Positions 7,860 to 18,169 are shown, numbered from the stretch's first letter. The stretch: DNA of 64,000 nt from Lactobacillus sp. (GCA_022484695.1 JAKVKU010000008.1:114057-178056); one strand, 5' to 3'. Numbers and translations are program-made. Notes: generated by a model from the letters alone, not told the origin.

Positions 7860-9521
7860 ATGAAAACATCTAAAGTTAAATATTTAGGCGTTGCTGCTGC
7901 AGCTTTATTAGCCGTGGCTCCAGTCGCTGCTACAGCTTTTACAGCAACATCTGCTGAACAAGGTACAGTTCAAGCAGCTACAACAACTGCTTTACCTGAT
8001 ACAACGAATACAATCTCTTGGGATGTTAACAAGTTAACTGCGAACAATATTAAGGTTTATACTTGGAATGCTTCAACACAAAAGTTGACGCAAGTAACTT
8101 ATCCAGCTGGTGATCTTATTGACGTTACAGACGCTGCTTATAGTCAAGAAACTGTTGGCGGTATTCTTTATTACACTGTATCTGGCGTGAACGGTCAAAA
8201 GTATTATGTTAATGCTGGAGAAGCTGACAAGAGTCTTACGACAGGTTTTACAAAGACAGCGGATTTGGCTAACTATTCTTTGAAGAATAATGGTGGCAAT
8301 GTTGCATTGGCATTTAAAGATGCTCCTGCTACAACATTGTACACAGTTACTAATGGTAAGGCTACAGCGGTTCCAACTGGTGCTTCTGACTTTGCAACTG
8401 TTAGTGATGCCATCAATAATGGCAAAGTAACTGGTCCAGTTGCTTCTTATCTTGTGGGTGGCAACACTTATTATGGTTTCGCTTTGAATGGTCAAGTTTA
8501 CTTCGTTGCTAAAGATACAGCAAACTTAGCATTGAATCAAAACCCAGCAACTCCAACTCAAACTTATGAAGTTAACAATGTTAATGGTACTGTTACAACT
8601 AAACGTGACTTAACACCATTATATCGTTATGCAATCACAACTGATGGTACTGGCCAAGTTACAACTGATGGCAAAGCTGATGCTACTGGCACATATGTTA
8701 ATGATTACAAGACTACTTTGACTTATGACAAAGTTGCGGGTTCTTACGATAAGAATGGTAAGTTTGTTGTCTTAGCTTATCACGTAGTTAAGGGCGATGC
8801 TTCTGGCAAAGCTTCTGACTTATGGGTACAAGCTGGTGACGTTAACGCCACTACACAATATAACTATGCTGAAAACGTTAAGGGCACAGTAACAGCTACT
8901 GCTGACTCTAAAGTTTACAGTGACATTGCTTTCCAAAACGAAATCTCTGATCTTAAAGTTGGTAAAGGCCAAAACTTTGACTACACTCAAGTAATCAAAG
9001 ACAGCTTAAACAACGAAATCGTTGGTTATGCTCGTAAACAAGGCAAGACTTGGACATACGTTAAAGCTGATACTTTCAAAGAAGTGACTCCTGAAGTGCA
9101 AGTAGATACTGAAAAATTACCTACAGGTACTGCCGTTTATTCTGACAACAAAGCTGCTGTAATTTACTCAGATGCCGCTACTACTAAGGACTCTGGTACT
9201 AAATTGAGCACTTCTGTTGACGAATGGTCTGCATTCGAAGTTGCTAAAGATTCTGATGGCAACATCACTGCTTACCGTTTAGGTAAGGATCAATGGGTTA
9301 AGGCTGCAGACATCCAAGTTCAAAAAGACTTAGATGGTACTTTTGACACTTCTGCAGGCGTAACTTTACGCGACAATGATGGTACTGTATCCGGTGCAAT
9401 CAAAGAAGATGGCCAATATACAGTTAACGCTGTACGTTACATCAACGGTAAACAAGCACTTCGTTTAGGCAACGACTCTCAATGGGTCTTCGCTTCTCAA
9501 GGTGACTTCTACCCAGCATAA
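7860..9521 (+). CDS. S-layer-like surface protein (subfamily A, codon-optimised)
   Basis: A 553-residue secreted protein. The signal peptide MKTSKVKYLG then VAAAALLAVAPVAATA ends near the VQA-ATT cleavage site at about residue 39. The rest is a string of SH3-like units of 70-100 residues with recurring tyrosine and (D/N)xQWV/YVKA endings. The final module closes with QWVFASQGDFYPA. ATG 7860 is preferred to 7839; GAGGAGG precedes it by 12 nt. From about residue 230 to the end it is near-identical in protein to the next gene (9720), but the DNA here uses far more biased codons, suggesting high expression of this copy. Confidence 0.85.
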   Translation: MKTSKVKYLGVAAAALLAVAPVAATAFTATSAEQGTVQAATTTALPDTTNTISWDVNKLTANNIKVYTWNASTQKLTQVTYPAGDLIDVTDAAYSQETVGGILYYTVSGVNGQKYYVNAGEADKSLTTGFTKTADLANYSLKNNGGNVALAFKDAPATTLYTVTNGKATAVPTGASDFATVSDAINNGKVTGPVASYLVGGNTYYGFALNGQVYFVAKDTANLALNQNPATPTQTYEVNNVNGTVTTKRDLTPLYRYAITTDGTGQVTTDGKADATGTYVNDYKTTLTYDKVAGSYDKNGKFVVLAYHVVKGDASGKASDLWVQAGDVNATTQYNYAENVKGTVTATADSKVYSDIAFQNEISDLKVGKGQNFDYTQVIKDSLNNEIVGYARKQGKTWTYVKADTFKEVTPEVQVDTEKLPTGTAVYSDNKAAVIYSDAATTKDSGTKLSTSVDEWSAFEVAKDSDGNITAYRLGKDQWVKAADIQVQKDLDGTFDTSAGVTLRDNDGTVSGAIKEDGQYTVNAVRYINGKQALRLGNDSQWVFASQGDFYPA

Positions 9522-9554
9522 TGATTTAATTCAAAATTAAATCTGTTAAATGTT

Positions 9555-9598
9555 GAATTAAAAGGGTCAATGGGATTATTTCCTGTTGGCTCTTTTTT
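9555..9598 (+). terminator. Terminator after the gene at 7860
   Basis: An imperfect stem with several GU pairs (AGGGTCAATGGGA with TCCTGTTGGCTCT), followed by a T6 run. Confidence 0.65.
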
Positions 9599-9660
9599 GT
9601 GCCCGGCGGAGTCGTTCCCTAAAGGTCTGCGTGATCCCTCTTCTGAAATCGTTTTCGTGA

Positions 9661-9666
9661 TATAAT
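9661..9666 (+). promoter_or_regulatory. Extended -10 element for the gene at 9720
   Basis: TGATATAAT, again a TGn-extended consensus -10, 54 nt before the start. Confidence 0.6.
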
Positions 9667-9719
9667 GTGAGCGTAGGATCCTTGCTACAACGTTAGTTTA
9701 CTGAGGAGGATTTGAGCAT

Positions 9720-11594
9720 ATGTTTAAAACTGCAAAAGTGAAATATTTAGGTGTAACTGCTGCCGCTTTATTGGTTGTAGCACCGACTATTGCACCCGTA
9801 TTTACAGCAACATCGCCTGAACAAGGAACCGTTCAGGCGGCCACAACAACTGCTTTACCGAACTCTGCTATCTTTTTAACATGGACTGATGCTGCAGAAA
9901 ATTATCCAAATGTCTTAACCTGGAACAACGAAACCAAACAACTGGAAGCCACTAACGCTACTAATTTAATTCCTGTCACGAGTGCGAAAGCTTCTGTTGA
10001 GAAGATTCTTGGCCTCGATTATTACACCGTAATTGGTGTGAACGGCCAAAAATACTATGTTCGGCAAACTGAGGCAACGACCACGGGGACACTAATAACT
10101 ACCATTGACAATGCGCCTGCTTTTACTGACACATCATTTGGTACACCAACTGGTAAGTCAGTTGCCAAAAGTGGCACATCGTTGAAATATGACCAGACCG
10201 CTATTGGGTCTTCTGGTCAAGTTTGGGGGTATCATATTTCATCTGATACCAGTAATGGGGACGTTGCCAATTCATGGCTCCGTGCAGAGGATGTTGAGGC
10301 AACCGGGTCGATTTCAAAAAATTCATATATTAAGATCAATGACTTAACAAACTATGGTTTAAAGGACACTGGTACGAAGGTAAGCGTAGATGACAATTTG
10401 TTTGTCGTTAATCCAAATGGTATTTATACCGCTGTTCCTAGTTCTTGGACGAGTGATACCACGACTAAAATTCAAACGGCAATTCACAATGGCGAAATAA
10501 CTGGACCACTGGCAACTTACATCATCGATGATGGTAGCCAAGTTTATGGGTTTACTTACAATGGCAGTGTTTACTTTATCCGGACGAATGCCGCTAATCT
10601 GCTATTATCTGAAACGCCAACAACGCCAACGCAAGTATTAGACGTTAATGCAGTGAATGGCACAGTAACCACTAAACGAGATTTAACGCCATTGTACCGC
10701 TATGCCCTCACGACCTATGGCACTGGTAAGATCACCACGGATGGTAAGGCTGATCCCACTGGGACTTATGTGACTGATTATAAGACGACGTTAACTTATG
10801 ACCAAGTTGCTGGTTCTTATGACAAGAATGGCAAATTTAATGTGGTAGCTTACCATATTGTCAAAGGCGACGCTTCTGGCAAAGCTTCTGACCTTTGGGT
10901 TCAAGCTGGCGATGTGAATGCCACCACGCAATATAATTATGCTGAAAATGTTAAGGGCACCGTAACAGCAACTGCTGATGCGAATGTCTATGGGGATATT
11001 GACTTTAACCACAAGATTGATGACTTAAAAGTTGGCAAGGAACAGAACTTTGAGTACACGCAAGTGATTAAAGACAGCTTGAACGGTGATATTGTAGGTT
11101 ATGCCCGCAAAGCTGGCAAGACTTGGACTTATGTCAAAGCTGCTAATTTCAAAGAAGTAACGCCTGAAGAACAAGTAGACACTGAAAAGCTACCAACAGG
11201 CACAGCTGTTTATTCTGACAACAAAGCCGCTGTAATTTACTCAGATGCTGCTACCACTAAGGACACTGATACTAAATTGAGTACTTCCGTTGACGAATGG
11301 TCAGCCTTTGAAGTGGCCAAAGATTCTGATGGCAACATCACTGCTTATCGTTTAGGTAAAGATCAGTGGGTTAAAGCTGCAGACATCGAAGTTCAAAAGG
11401 ATTTGGATGGGGTATTTACCACATCAGCTGGTGTTACGTTGCGCGAATCTAATGGGACCGTATCAGGTGCTATCAAAATTGATGGCGACTACAAAGTCAA
11501 TGCCGTTCGCTATATCAATGGGAAACAAGTACTTCGCTTAGGCAATGATTCACAGTGGGTCTATGCTGCTCAAGGTGATTTTTATCCGGTATAA
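9720..11594 (+). CDS. S-layer-like surface protein (subfamily A, mosaic copy)
   Basis: A 624-residue secreted protein with the same signal peptide layout as the previous gene (cleavage near VQA-ATT). N- and C-terminal parts follow the 7860 gene closely. Between them, about residues 125-200 (nt ~10095-10310) are a TIDNAPAF...GYHISSDTSNGDVANSW module matching the gene at 4576 and absent from 7860. Codons are mixed, with CGG, CCG and GCG triplets avoided by the 7860 copy. Start ATG has GAGGAGG upstream. Probably an alternative or low-expression S-layer gene assembled by recombination between paralogues. Confidence 0.83.
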   Translation: MFKTAKVKYLGVTAAALLVVAPTIAPVFTATSPEQGTVQAATTTALPNSAIFLTWTDAAENYPNVLTWNNETKQLEATNATNLIPVTSAKASVEKILGLDYYTVIGVNGQKYYVRQTEATTTGTLITTIDNAPAFTDTSFGTPTGKSVAKSGTSLKYDQTAIGSSGQVWGYHISSDTSNGDVANSWLRAEDVEATGSISKNSYIKINDLTNYGLKDTGTKVSVDDNLFVVNPNGIYTAVPSSWTSDTTTKIQTAIHNGEITGPLATYIIDDGSQVYGFTYNGSVYFIRTNAANLLLSETPTTPTQVLDVNAVNGTVTTKRDLTPLYRYALTTYGTGKITTDGKADPTGTYVTDYKTTLTYDQVAGSYDKNGKFNVVAYHIVKGDASGKASDLWVQAGDVNATTQYNYAENVKGTVTATADANVYGDIDFNHKIDDLKVGKEQNFEYTQVIKDSLNGDIVGYARKAGKTWTYVKAANFKEVTPEEQVDTEKLPTGTAVYSDNKAAVIYSDAATTKDTDTKLSTSVDEWSAFEVAKDSDGNITAYRLGKDQWVKAADIEVQKDLDGVFTTSAGVTLRESNGTVSGAIKIDGDYKVNAVRYINGKQVLRLGNDSQWVYAAQGDFYPV

Positions 11595-12085
11595 TGATTC
11601 GAATCATAGTCAGGTTTATTGAGCACGCTCATAAATTGAATATTCTATGAAAGAAGCTTTGAGGTCGGAAAACGCCTGATGGAGTTTTCAGCATTTATAC
11701 TTTTCACTCAATTCGATAATTCATTCATGAAAAGTGCCCACGATCGTTAGACTCTCTTGTCTAACAACTGTGGGCACTTTAATTTCGATCTTATCTTTGG
11801 GACTGTCATTTAGAAATTTCTTAAGAGGAAGGAATTTTTCCCACGTTAAAGTGAAAAAATTGGAAAATCTTAGTTCAAGTGTGCTTACTCTTTAAGATAA
11901 CTAAAGATTCTCTCACTTAACTTATATGAAGCTTGGAGTTGAGTTCACTAAAATTTGTTCCATATGAATTGATCTTAGGATTTAATTAGAAAGCGAAATC
12001 TTGGTTCTTCCCATTACCATACTAGGCGTTATAACTACACTCTATCCACACTTTAGTTTAATCAGAAGATGGCATAATATGTTAC
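11595..12085. other. 490-nt intergenic region
   Basis: It holds a strong terminator at 11730-11780. The remainder is AT-rich and I see no gene or site in it. Confidence 0.6.
11730..11780. terminator. Long terminator-like hairpin after the gene at 9720
   Basis: Outer stem AAAGTGCCCAC (11731-11741) with GTGGGCACTTT (11770-11780) and inner stem TTAGAC/GTCTAA. The T-run after it is short. Confidence 0.75.
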
Positions 12086-12619
12086 TTAATTCCTAGAATT
12101 ATTTTCCTCTTCGTATAGAGAAGTTAAATATTCGATGTATTGCACGCTAAGCATGAACTTGTGAAGCTCAAAATAGTTACTGTTGCCCATTGAAAATACG
12201 GATTGGCTTAGTGCAATTCGCTTTGCCATAGGAGTCAAAGCAATCACTTGGGTCTGATAAATTCGTAAAAATCGTTGTAAATCTCTCAAATAAGTTATTT
12301 TAATAATATCAGTTAAGTCATCTTCGTCAAACATGTAGAACTTATCCACTTCTAATGGGCTTTCATCTGTATCAACAAAGCTAAAATTATCTGGGCTAAT
12401 TGTTTCGGTATCATGTAATGCAAGTATTTCCTTTCCACTAAGTACGTTCAAACGTATAGTTTCATTGGAATATTTTCTAAATGGGAAAGTGCTGGGATAA
12501 AACTTTTTAAAAAGCTTACGAAAATCAATCACGATTTCTGGCGTCAGTAATGTTGGATTTTTTGATTCGGCGAAGAATCTGTCATTAGCCGCTTGTAGAT
12601 CTTGTTTTGATACATGCAT
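12086..12619 (-). CDS. Hypothetical protein, 177 residues
   Basis: I do not recognise this protein. It is acidic and apparently cytoplasmic, with no signal peptide or membrane segment. It is rich in Phe, Tyr and charged residues, with a central DEDDLTDI stretch and predicted helices. The start ATG 12619 is well supported: AGGAGG sits 7 nt upstream on the minus strand. Base composition is AT-rich compared with its neighbours and it is a lone gene on the opposite strand inside the surface-protein array, which would fit a recently acquired gene. Confidence 0.7.
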   Translation of the reverse strand: MHVSKQDLQAANDRFFAESKNPTLLTPEIVIDFRKLFKKFYPSTFPFRKYSNETIRLNVLSGKEILALHDTETISPDNFSFVDTDESPLEVDKFYMFDEDDLTDIIKITYLRDLQRFLRIYQTQVIALTPMAKRIALSQSVFSMGNSNYFELHKFMLSVQYIEYLTSLYEEENNSRN

Positions 12620-12893
12620 ATCGATTCCTCCTAAGCATTAAAAGATTTCCCTTTTGAATGAATTATAGCACGTACTATTTTTAAGGACGAGTATTTGCAT
12701 TTGCACAAGGCTCTATTATGACTTGGTGGAAGGGGGATTTGTAATAAACTCATTCTGTGACAATCTGGTTACAACCAAATTTCAGCAATATCATTTCAGT
12801 TACAAGTTGGCGCAATACTTGTATGTGGTTTTGGGACTTGGTATCATCATCATAGAGCGTGAAAAAAATAAACTTATGAATCAGGGAGAATAT

Positions 12894-13901
12894 ATGAAGA
12901 AATCATTTTTAAAACATGCAGCTGTACTTGGCCTGGCAGGGGTTATGGGCTTAGGTGTCGCTACCACTGCTTTAGGTCAATTTAATGAACCCGGGATCGT
13001 TCATGCCGATTATTCCGCACAGGGTTTTCTAGACCAAATTTGGCCCTCGGCCCAACAAGTGGCCACTGATAATGGTTTGTATCCTTCAGTGATGATTGCC
13101 CAAGCTATGCTGGAATCTAACTATGGGAACTCTAAATTAGCCGCAGCGCCAAATTACAACTTATTTGGCATCAAGGGCGATTATTGGGGGGCTTATGTGG
13201 CTTATCAAACCCAAGAATGGCGTACGGATCATTATGAAACCATCGTGCAAAATTTCAAGAAATATCCCAATATGTACGACTCTATCATGGATAACGCCTT
13301 CAAGTTACGTAACGGGATTTCTTGGCAACCAACGCGCTACAGTGGTACTTGGTTAGAAAATGCCGGTAGTTACCAAGATTCTACGGCTTGGTTGACCGGC
13401 CGCTATGCCACAGCCCCAGATTACAATACGAAATTAAACAATTTAATTGCCAAATACAATTTGACCCAATATGATCCGCAAGTCAGCAATGACGGTGGCG
13501 TGGTCACCATTACCAGCAATGGCTCATCTACTTATAACATGTATGCCGGCCCAATGAGTTCAAATGGCGACTGGTTAGGCAATGGAACTGCATGGAAATA
13601 TGACAAAAAGGTTACATTGTATAATGGCCAAACCTGGTACCGTTTAGGCACCAACCAATGGATGAATGGGTCTAACCTAAGCGTTGGCGATTCCGCTTCC
13701 CAAGCACCAACTGGGACGGGTATCGTCAAAGTGAATAATTCAGCAACCTTATACAGCAACGCGGGCTCTGGAAATACCGGCCGGACGTTGGATAAAAACA
13801 CCGAATGGCGTTACTTTGAGACACAAGATGTCAATGGCACAACCTGGTACAATCTAGGAGGTGATCAATGGGTTTCCGGTGGGCAAGTGACCGTTGAATA
13901 G
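12894..13901 (+). CDS. Secreted GH73 N-acetylglucosaminidase with SH3/SLAP-like repeats
   Basis: A 335-residue secreted peptidoglycan hydrolase. The signal peptide ends near VHA-DY at about residue 38. Residues ~42-195 are a GH73 domain: the helix QAMLESNYGNS carries the catalytic Glu (E74), followed by NLFGIKG and the closing GRYATAPDYNTKLNNLI. Two ~65-residue SH3-like units follow, each ending in a WYxLGxxQWxxG motif similar to the S-layer-like proteins, so they probably bind the same wall ligand. ATG 12894 has GGGAG upstream; earlier in-frame starts would place 57 residues before the signal peptide. Likely an autolysin. Confidence 0.9.
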   Translation: MKKSFLKHAAVLGLAGVMGLGVATTALGQFNEPGIVHADYSAQGFLDQIWPSAQQVATDNGLYPSVMIAQAMLESNYGNSKLAAAPNYNLFGIKGDYWGAYVAYQTQEWRTDHYETIVQNFKKYPNMYDSIMDNAFKLRNGISWQPTRYSGTWLENAGSYQDSTAWLTGRYATAPDYNTKLNNLIAKYNLTQYDPQVSNDGGVVTITSNGSSTYNMYAGPMSSNGDWLGNGTAWKYDKKVTLYNGQTWYRLGTNQWMNGSNLSVGDSASQAPTGTGIVKVNNSATLYSNAGSGNTGRTLDKNTEWRYFETQDVNGTTWYNLGGDQWVSGGQVTVE

Positions 13902-14011
13902 AATGTAACATAAATAGTTACAGTACTGTTACTGAACTGTTACTGATATTAAATTTCGGTTAAACCATGCCATCGTTATCCAATTTTAACAAATTAAATG
14001 CGAATAGATGT

Positions 14012-14017
14012 TATAAT
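14012..14017 (+). promoter_or_regulatory. Extended -10 element for the gene at 14079
   Basis: TGTTATAAT, a TGn-extended consensus -10, 62 nt before the start codon. Confidence 0.6.
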
Positions 14018-14078
14018 GGACACGTAGGCAATTTATTGAGTCTACAACACAAGTTTATCAAGGGGGATTTTGATACAC

Positions 14079-15875
14079 ATGATTAAAACTTCAAAAGTTA
14101 AATATTTAGGTATTGCTGCTGCAGCTTTACTAGCTGTAGCTCCAGCTGCTGTTACTGCCGTAGCACCTGCCTTTACTGGTGCTAATGTCTCTACTGTACA
14201 AGCTGCTACAAAAGCAAACGTTACTTCTAAGTTCAATTTGGATGGTATTGTTACTTTGAATGTTAAAGACAGAGCACAATATTACTCTGATCAAGCTTTA
14301 ACTAAAACCACTACTACTCAAAAAGGTGCACAAGATTTAAAGATTGATGCTGTTTACTTCAGTGGTAGCACAATTAAATCTTTACACATTCAAGGTGGCA
14401 ACAACTGGGTTGCCTTTGATGATGTTGACAGCTCAACTTCTAACTTAGAATTAAAGATTGGTAAAGGTGACAAGGATACATTACCTTTACAAACTGCTAA
14501 TGCTAAGACTGTCTGGACAGCTACTGATGGCTCTAAAGTCACTACTGGTGCTGGCGTTGCTGTTACACCTGACTCAATCAGAACTGACAATGGTGCTTTG
14601 ACTAGTGTCAATACCACAAGTAATGGTATTGCTTACACAATCAAAGGCAGTGATGTAACAACTGATGCTTCTTCTTTGAACAACACTGAAGACACTAACG
14701 TTGGTAATATCACTGTTACACCTAAGTATGTGAGCGGTGCTCAGATTTATTCTGACAATGCTTTATCCGATGCTGTTGATGGCAGCACATTAGCTTATGG
14801 CAAGACAATTGCAATTACAGCTATTGTTAAGAATAGCGCTGGCTCTGTTGTTGGCTATAAGATTGGTGACGATCAATATGTTGCCGTTGGTGACATTACT
14901 GAAAATGCCACTTCATTAACTAAAGTTTATCAAAATGGTAAAGTTACAACTAAAAATGCTGCAACACCATACTTCTATGTTGCAACACCAACCGCTGATG
15001 GTGGTTCAATCAATGTTTTAGCACCTCAAAGTGGTAAAGTTGGTAAAAACCAAGCACTTAACTACACCGTAGTATTGCAAAATGCCAATGGCGATACTTA
15101 TGCCTATGGTTATAAAGACACAAGTATCAATGATGGTACAACTGGCGATGCTGCTAAAGCTAGTGATGGCTTAGTATACATCTTAGCTTCTGATGTAAAG
15201 ACTACTGCACCTTCCACTGACTTAACAATCACAGTTGTTCCTGCTGGTACTTTACAAGTAGATTCTAAGAATGCTGCTGTTAAAGTCTACAGTGATGCTG
15301 CAACTACCCAAGATTCTGGTGCTAAATTGGATACCCAATATAACATCTGGGACGTAACCCGCACTGCCAAAGACAAAGATGGCAAGACTGTGGCTTACGA
15401 CTTAGGTAACAGCCAATGGGTTAAAGCTGCTGACGTTTCTGCAGTTGCTGCTTCTAAAGTAACTGTTAGCCCTGCTACTAAGGGTCAAGCCGTTTACTCT
15501 AACTTCAAGGGCGCTACTATTTACAGTGATGCTGACACAACTAAAGCTAATGGCACTTTGAACACAAGCTACGACGAATGGTCTACATTCCAAGTTGCTA
15601 AAGATGCCGATGGCAACATTGTGGCTTATGACTTAGGTAGCAACCAATGGGTTAAAGCTTCTGACTTATCATTGATCAAGACCCAAGGCGGGACTTTTGA
15701 TGCCAATGCCGGGACTGCTTTATACAACCGTGACGGTGACGTGACTGGTTCTATCCAATCCGATGGCTTGTATCAAATCTTTGCCGTAACTTACATCAAT
15801 GGTAAACAATCACTTAAATTAGGTAACGATAATCAATGGATCATCGCTAGCACTGGTGATTACTACCCAGCATAA
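14079..15875 (+). CDS. S-layer-like surface protein (subfamily B, codon-optimised)
   Basis: A 598-residue secreted protein. The signal peptide MIKTSKVKYLG then IAAAALLAVAPAAVTAVA has a cleavage site near VQA-ATK (about residue 42). The mature N-terminus NVTSKFN defines a subfamily with the gene at 37845. The C-terminal third has three SLAP-like units (TVVPAGTL..., GQAVYSNF..., GTFDANAG...) ending NQWIIASTGDYYPA. ATG 14079 is chosen over an upstream TTG (14070), with a G5 ribosome site 11 nt away. Codons are strongly biased, as expected for an abundant protein. Confidence 0.85.
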   Translation: MIKTSKVKYLGIAAAALLAVAPAAVTAVAPAFTGANVSTVQAATKANVTSKFNLDGIVTLNVKDRAQYYSDQALTKTTTTQKGAQDLKIDAVYFSGSTIKSLHIQGGNNWVAFDDVDSSTSNLELKIGKGDKDTLPLQTANAKTVWTATDGSKVTTGAGVAVTPDSIRTDNGALTSVNTTSNGIAYTIKGSDVTTDASSLNNTEDTNVGNITVTPKYVSGAQIYSDNALSDAVDGSTLAYGKTIAITAIVKNSAGSVVGYKIGDDQYVAVGDITENATSLTKVYQNGKVTTKNAATPYFYVATPTADGGSINVLAPQSGKVGKNQALNYTVVLQNANGDTYAYGYKDTSINDGTTGDAAKASDGLVYILASDVKTTAPSTDLTITVVPAGTLQVDSKNAAVKVYSDAATTQDSGAKLDTQYNIWDVTRTAKDKDGKTVAYDLGNSQWVKAADVSAVAASKVTVSPATKGQAVYSNFKGATIYSDADTTKANGTLNTSYDEWSTFQVAKDADGNIVAYDLGSNQWVKASDLSLIKTQGGTFDANAGTALYNRDGDVTGSIQSDGLYQIFAVTYINGKQSLKLGNDNQWIIASTGDYYPA

Positions 15876-15906
15876 TGATTAGTTTCATTACCAGCTGATT
15901 AATTCG

Positions 15907-15940
15907 AACACACTCTGGTGACCACTGGAGTGTGTTTTTT
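15907..15940 (+). terminator. Terminator after the gene at 14079
   Basis: 9-bp perfect stem AACACACTC with GAGTGTGTT, extended by TGGTGACCACTG pairing in the loop, then a T7 tract. Confidence 0.88.
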
Positions 15941-16060
15941 TAGAAAAGGGCAACACAAATATATCATTATTTCGTGCGTTCCTTCATAAATATGAGTTAT
16001 ACTGATATTGTAGTGTACGTACGACCATATAATTTTTCACATTAGAGGAGGAATTTGTTC

Positions 16061-18076
16061 ATGACAAGTACTTCAAAGATTAAGTATTTGGGCATTGCTG
16101 CTGCTGCCTTGTTAGCAACTGCCCCAGCTGTGGCTACAGCTGTTGTACCCGGTTTTACTGGCAGTAACATCACCACCGTACAAGCCGCTGATGGCGGTTT
16201 ATCCGGTGAATTTGACGCCGACCAAACGTCCTACATTTTAGCCAAAGCTACACCTGGTTCTAAGTTTTACAGTGACGCGGCTTTAACTACTGAAGCTGGG
16301 TCTACAGCCGGTGGCGACCTTGTAGGTGGCTTAGGGGCCTTCTATGCGGTTGTCTCCGTGCAAATGACCAACGGCCAAGTCACCGCCTATCATTTAATGG
16401 ACTCTGATTTGTCCAAGGATGATGGTTGGCTTGCCCCTGATAAGATTACCAAGTTTGGGGTCTTTGATGGCACTGCCTTTAACCCATCCACTGGGGACGC
16501 AACCTTTAAACTCAACACAGCCACCAACGTGTATACCACTGATGGCACGGGGTTATCTGCCACGGCCCTTATCTTAGATGGCACAAGCCACGGGATTAAA
16601 GCCGTTAGCGGGACCAATGACTTTGGGGAAACCCAAACCATTGATGCTGGTAAGGTTACCACCAACGTTCCTGAAAAGGCGTTGACTGAAGTAACTGATG
16701 GCACGGACGGTGTGAAAGTTTCACCAGTCAATAAGAAAGCTAGAATTTACAGCAACAAGGGGACGACCAAGGTTATTGACAGCAAAGCTCTCAGTGAAGC
16801 TACGCAGATCGAAGCCTTTGTGCAAGATCCTGATGGCAACACCGTGGCTTACCGGATTGCCAAGGGGCAATATGTGAAGGCTGCTGATGTGACTTCTAAC
16901 GCCGATGATAGCAAGACTTTAACGGAAGCAACCCTGAGTGGTGTGACGGTTACGGCCAAGGCTGATGCTGGGGCCCAATTGTATAGCGACAAGGGGACCA
17001 TTAGTGAAATTGCCAATACTAAGATTGGTAATTCCCAACAATATCCAGCTGTTGGTAAAGTTACCAATGCCAGTGGCACCATTGTGGCTTACAAGTTAGC
17101 TGACAAGCAATATGTCAAAGCTGGCGACGTGAACGTTACTGGTGATACCGGTGGCGGTGGTACCACTACTGGGATTACCGAATCTAAGACTACTGGGACC
17201 GTTCAAACTAAGAACATTGCCCAAGTTTACACGGATAGTGCCTTTACCAAGGGTGAAGATGTTCGTATCGGCAGTGGTCAAACTTTGAACTATACTTCCG
17301 TTTTGAAAGATGGTAAAGGTACGATCGTGGGTTATGGTTTCACCAATGGTGACCATACATCTTACATCAAGGCCGCTGACGTGCAAAATGATGTCCCTGG
17401 TACTGGGACCGGCACTGGTGATTTGACCATCGCTGTAGTTCCTGCTGGCACCATGACCGTCAACTCTGGTGGTAAAGCCGTTACAGTTTATTCTGACGCC
17501 GCTACCACCAAAGATTCCGGCGCTAAGTTGGATACAGCTTATAGCACTTGGGCTGTGAACCAAACTGCCAAGGATAAAGATGGTAAGACTGTTGCTTATG
17601 ACTTAGGCAACAACCAATGGGTCAAAGCTAGTGATGTCACTGCCGGAACAACTAGCAGTGTGACTACTAGCGCTACCCCAACGGGTATGGCTTTGTACTC
17701 TAACTTTAAAGCTGCAACGATTTACAGTGATCCAGAGACTACCCAAGCTAATGGGTCTTTGATGACCGCTTATGACGAATGGTCTGCTTTCAAGGTCGCT
17801 AAAGATGCCAATGGCAATCCAGTGGCTTACGACTTAGGGAACAACCAATGGGTCAAAGCTTCTGACTTGCAATTGCAAAAAGCCTTGAGCGGGACCTTTG
17901 ATGCCGCTGCTGGGACTTCCTTGTACAGTTCTAATGGCGCCTTGTCTGGGACCATCAAGACTGGTGGCTTATACCAAGTCTTTGCCGTAACTTACCTCAA
18001 TGGCCGTCAAGCCGTCAAGTTAGGCAATGATAACCAATGGATTATCGCTGCAACTGGGGATTACTATCCAGCCTAA
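16061..18076 (+). CDS. S-layer-like surface protein (subfamily C)
   Basis: A 671-residue secreted protein with signal peptide MTSTSKIKYLG then IAAAALLATAPAVATAV, cleaved near VQA-AD. The mature N-terminus GEFDADQ... matches the genes at 25929, 28247 and 32649. Several ~75-residue units of the type ARIYSNK...VAYRIAKGQYVKAADV follow. A Gly-rich linker with TGGGGTTT lies at about residue 360. The shared C-terminal module ends NQWIIAATGDYYPA. ATG 16061 has GAGGAGG 9 nt upstream; a TTG two codons earlier is less likely. Codon use is more GC-rich than in the 14079 gene. Confidence 0.84.
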   Translation: MTSTSKIKYLGIAAAALLATAPAVATAVVPGFTGSNITTVQAADGGLSGEFDADQTSYILAKATPGSKFYSDAALTTEAGSTAGGDLVGGLGAFYAVVSVQMTNGQVTAYHLMDSDLSKDDGWLAPDKITKFGVFDGTAFNPSTGDATFKLNTATNVYTTDGTGLSATALILDGTSHGIKAVSGTNDFGETQTIDAGKVTTNVPEKALTEVTDGTDGVKVSPVNKKARIYSNKGTTKVIDSKALSEATQIEAFVQDPDGNTVAYRIAKGQYVKAADVTSNADDSKTLTEATLSGVTVTAKADAGAQLYSDKGTISEIANTKIGNSQQYPAVGKVTNASGTIVAYKLADKQYVKAGDVNVTGDTGGGGTTTGITESKTTGTVQTKNIAQVYTDSAFTKGEDVRIGSGQTLNYTSVLKDGKGTIVGYGFTNGDHTSYIKAADVQNDVPGTGTGTGDLTIAVVPAGTMTVNSGGKAVTVYSDAATTKDSGAKLDTAYSTWAVNQTAKDKDGKTVAYDLGNNQWVKASDVTAGTTSSVTTSATPTGMALYSNFKAATIYSDPETTQANGSLMTAYDEWSAFKVAKDANGNPVAYDLGNNQWVKASDLQLQKALSGTFDAAAGTSLYSSNGALSGTIKTGGLYQVFAVTYLNGRQAVKLGNDNQWIIAATGDYYPA

Positions 18077-18169
18077 AAGCTTTATTCAACCTAAAATTCA
18101 AATAAGCGATCGGTTGCAACATAACAATCATATGGTCAATCATTTACAATCGTTCGGCTAAATATGTAA

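Noticed and set aside
12723..12893. 57-residue extension of the GH73 gene
   Set aside because: It would put extra residues ahead of a normal signal peptide; GGGAG precedes the ATG at 12894.
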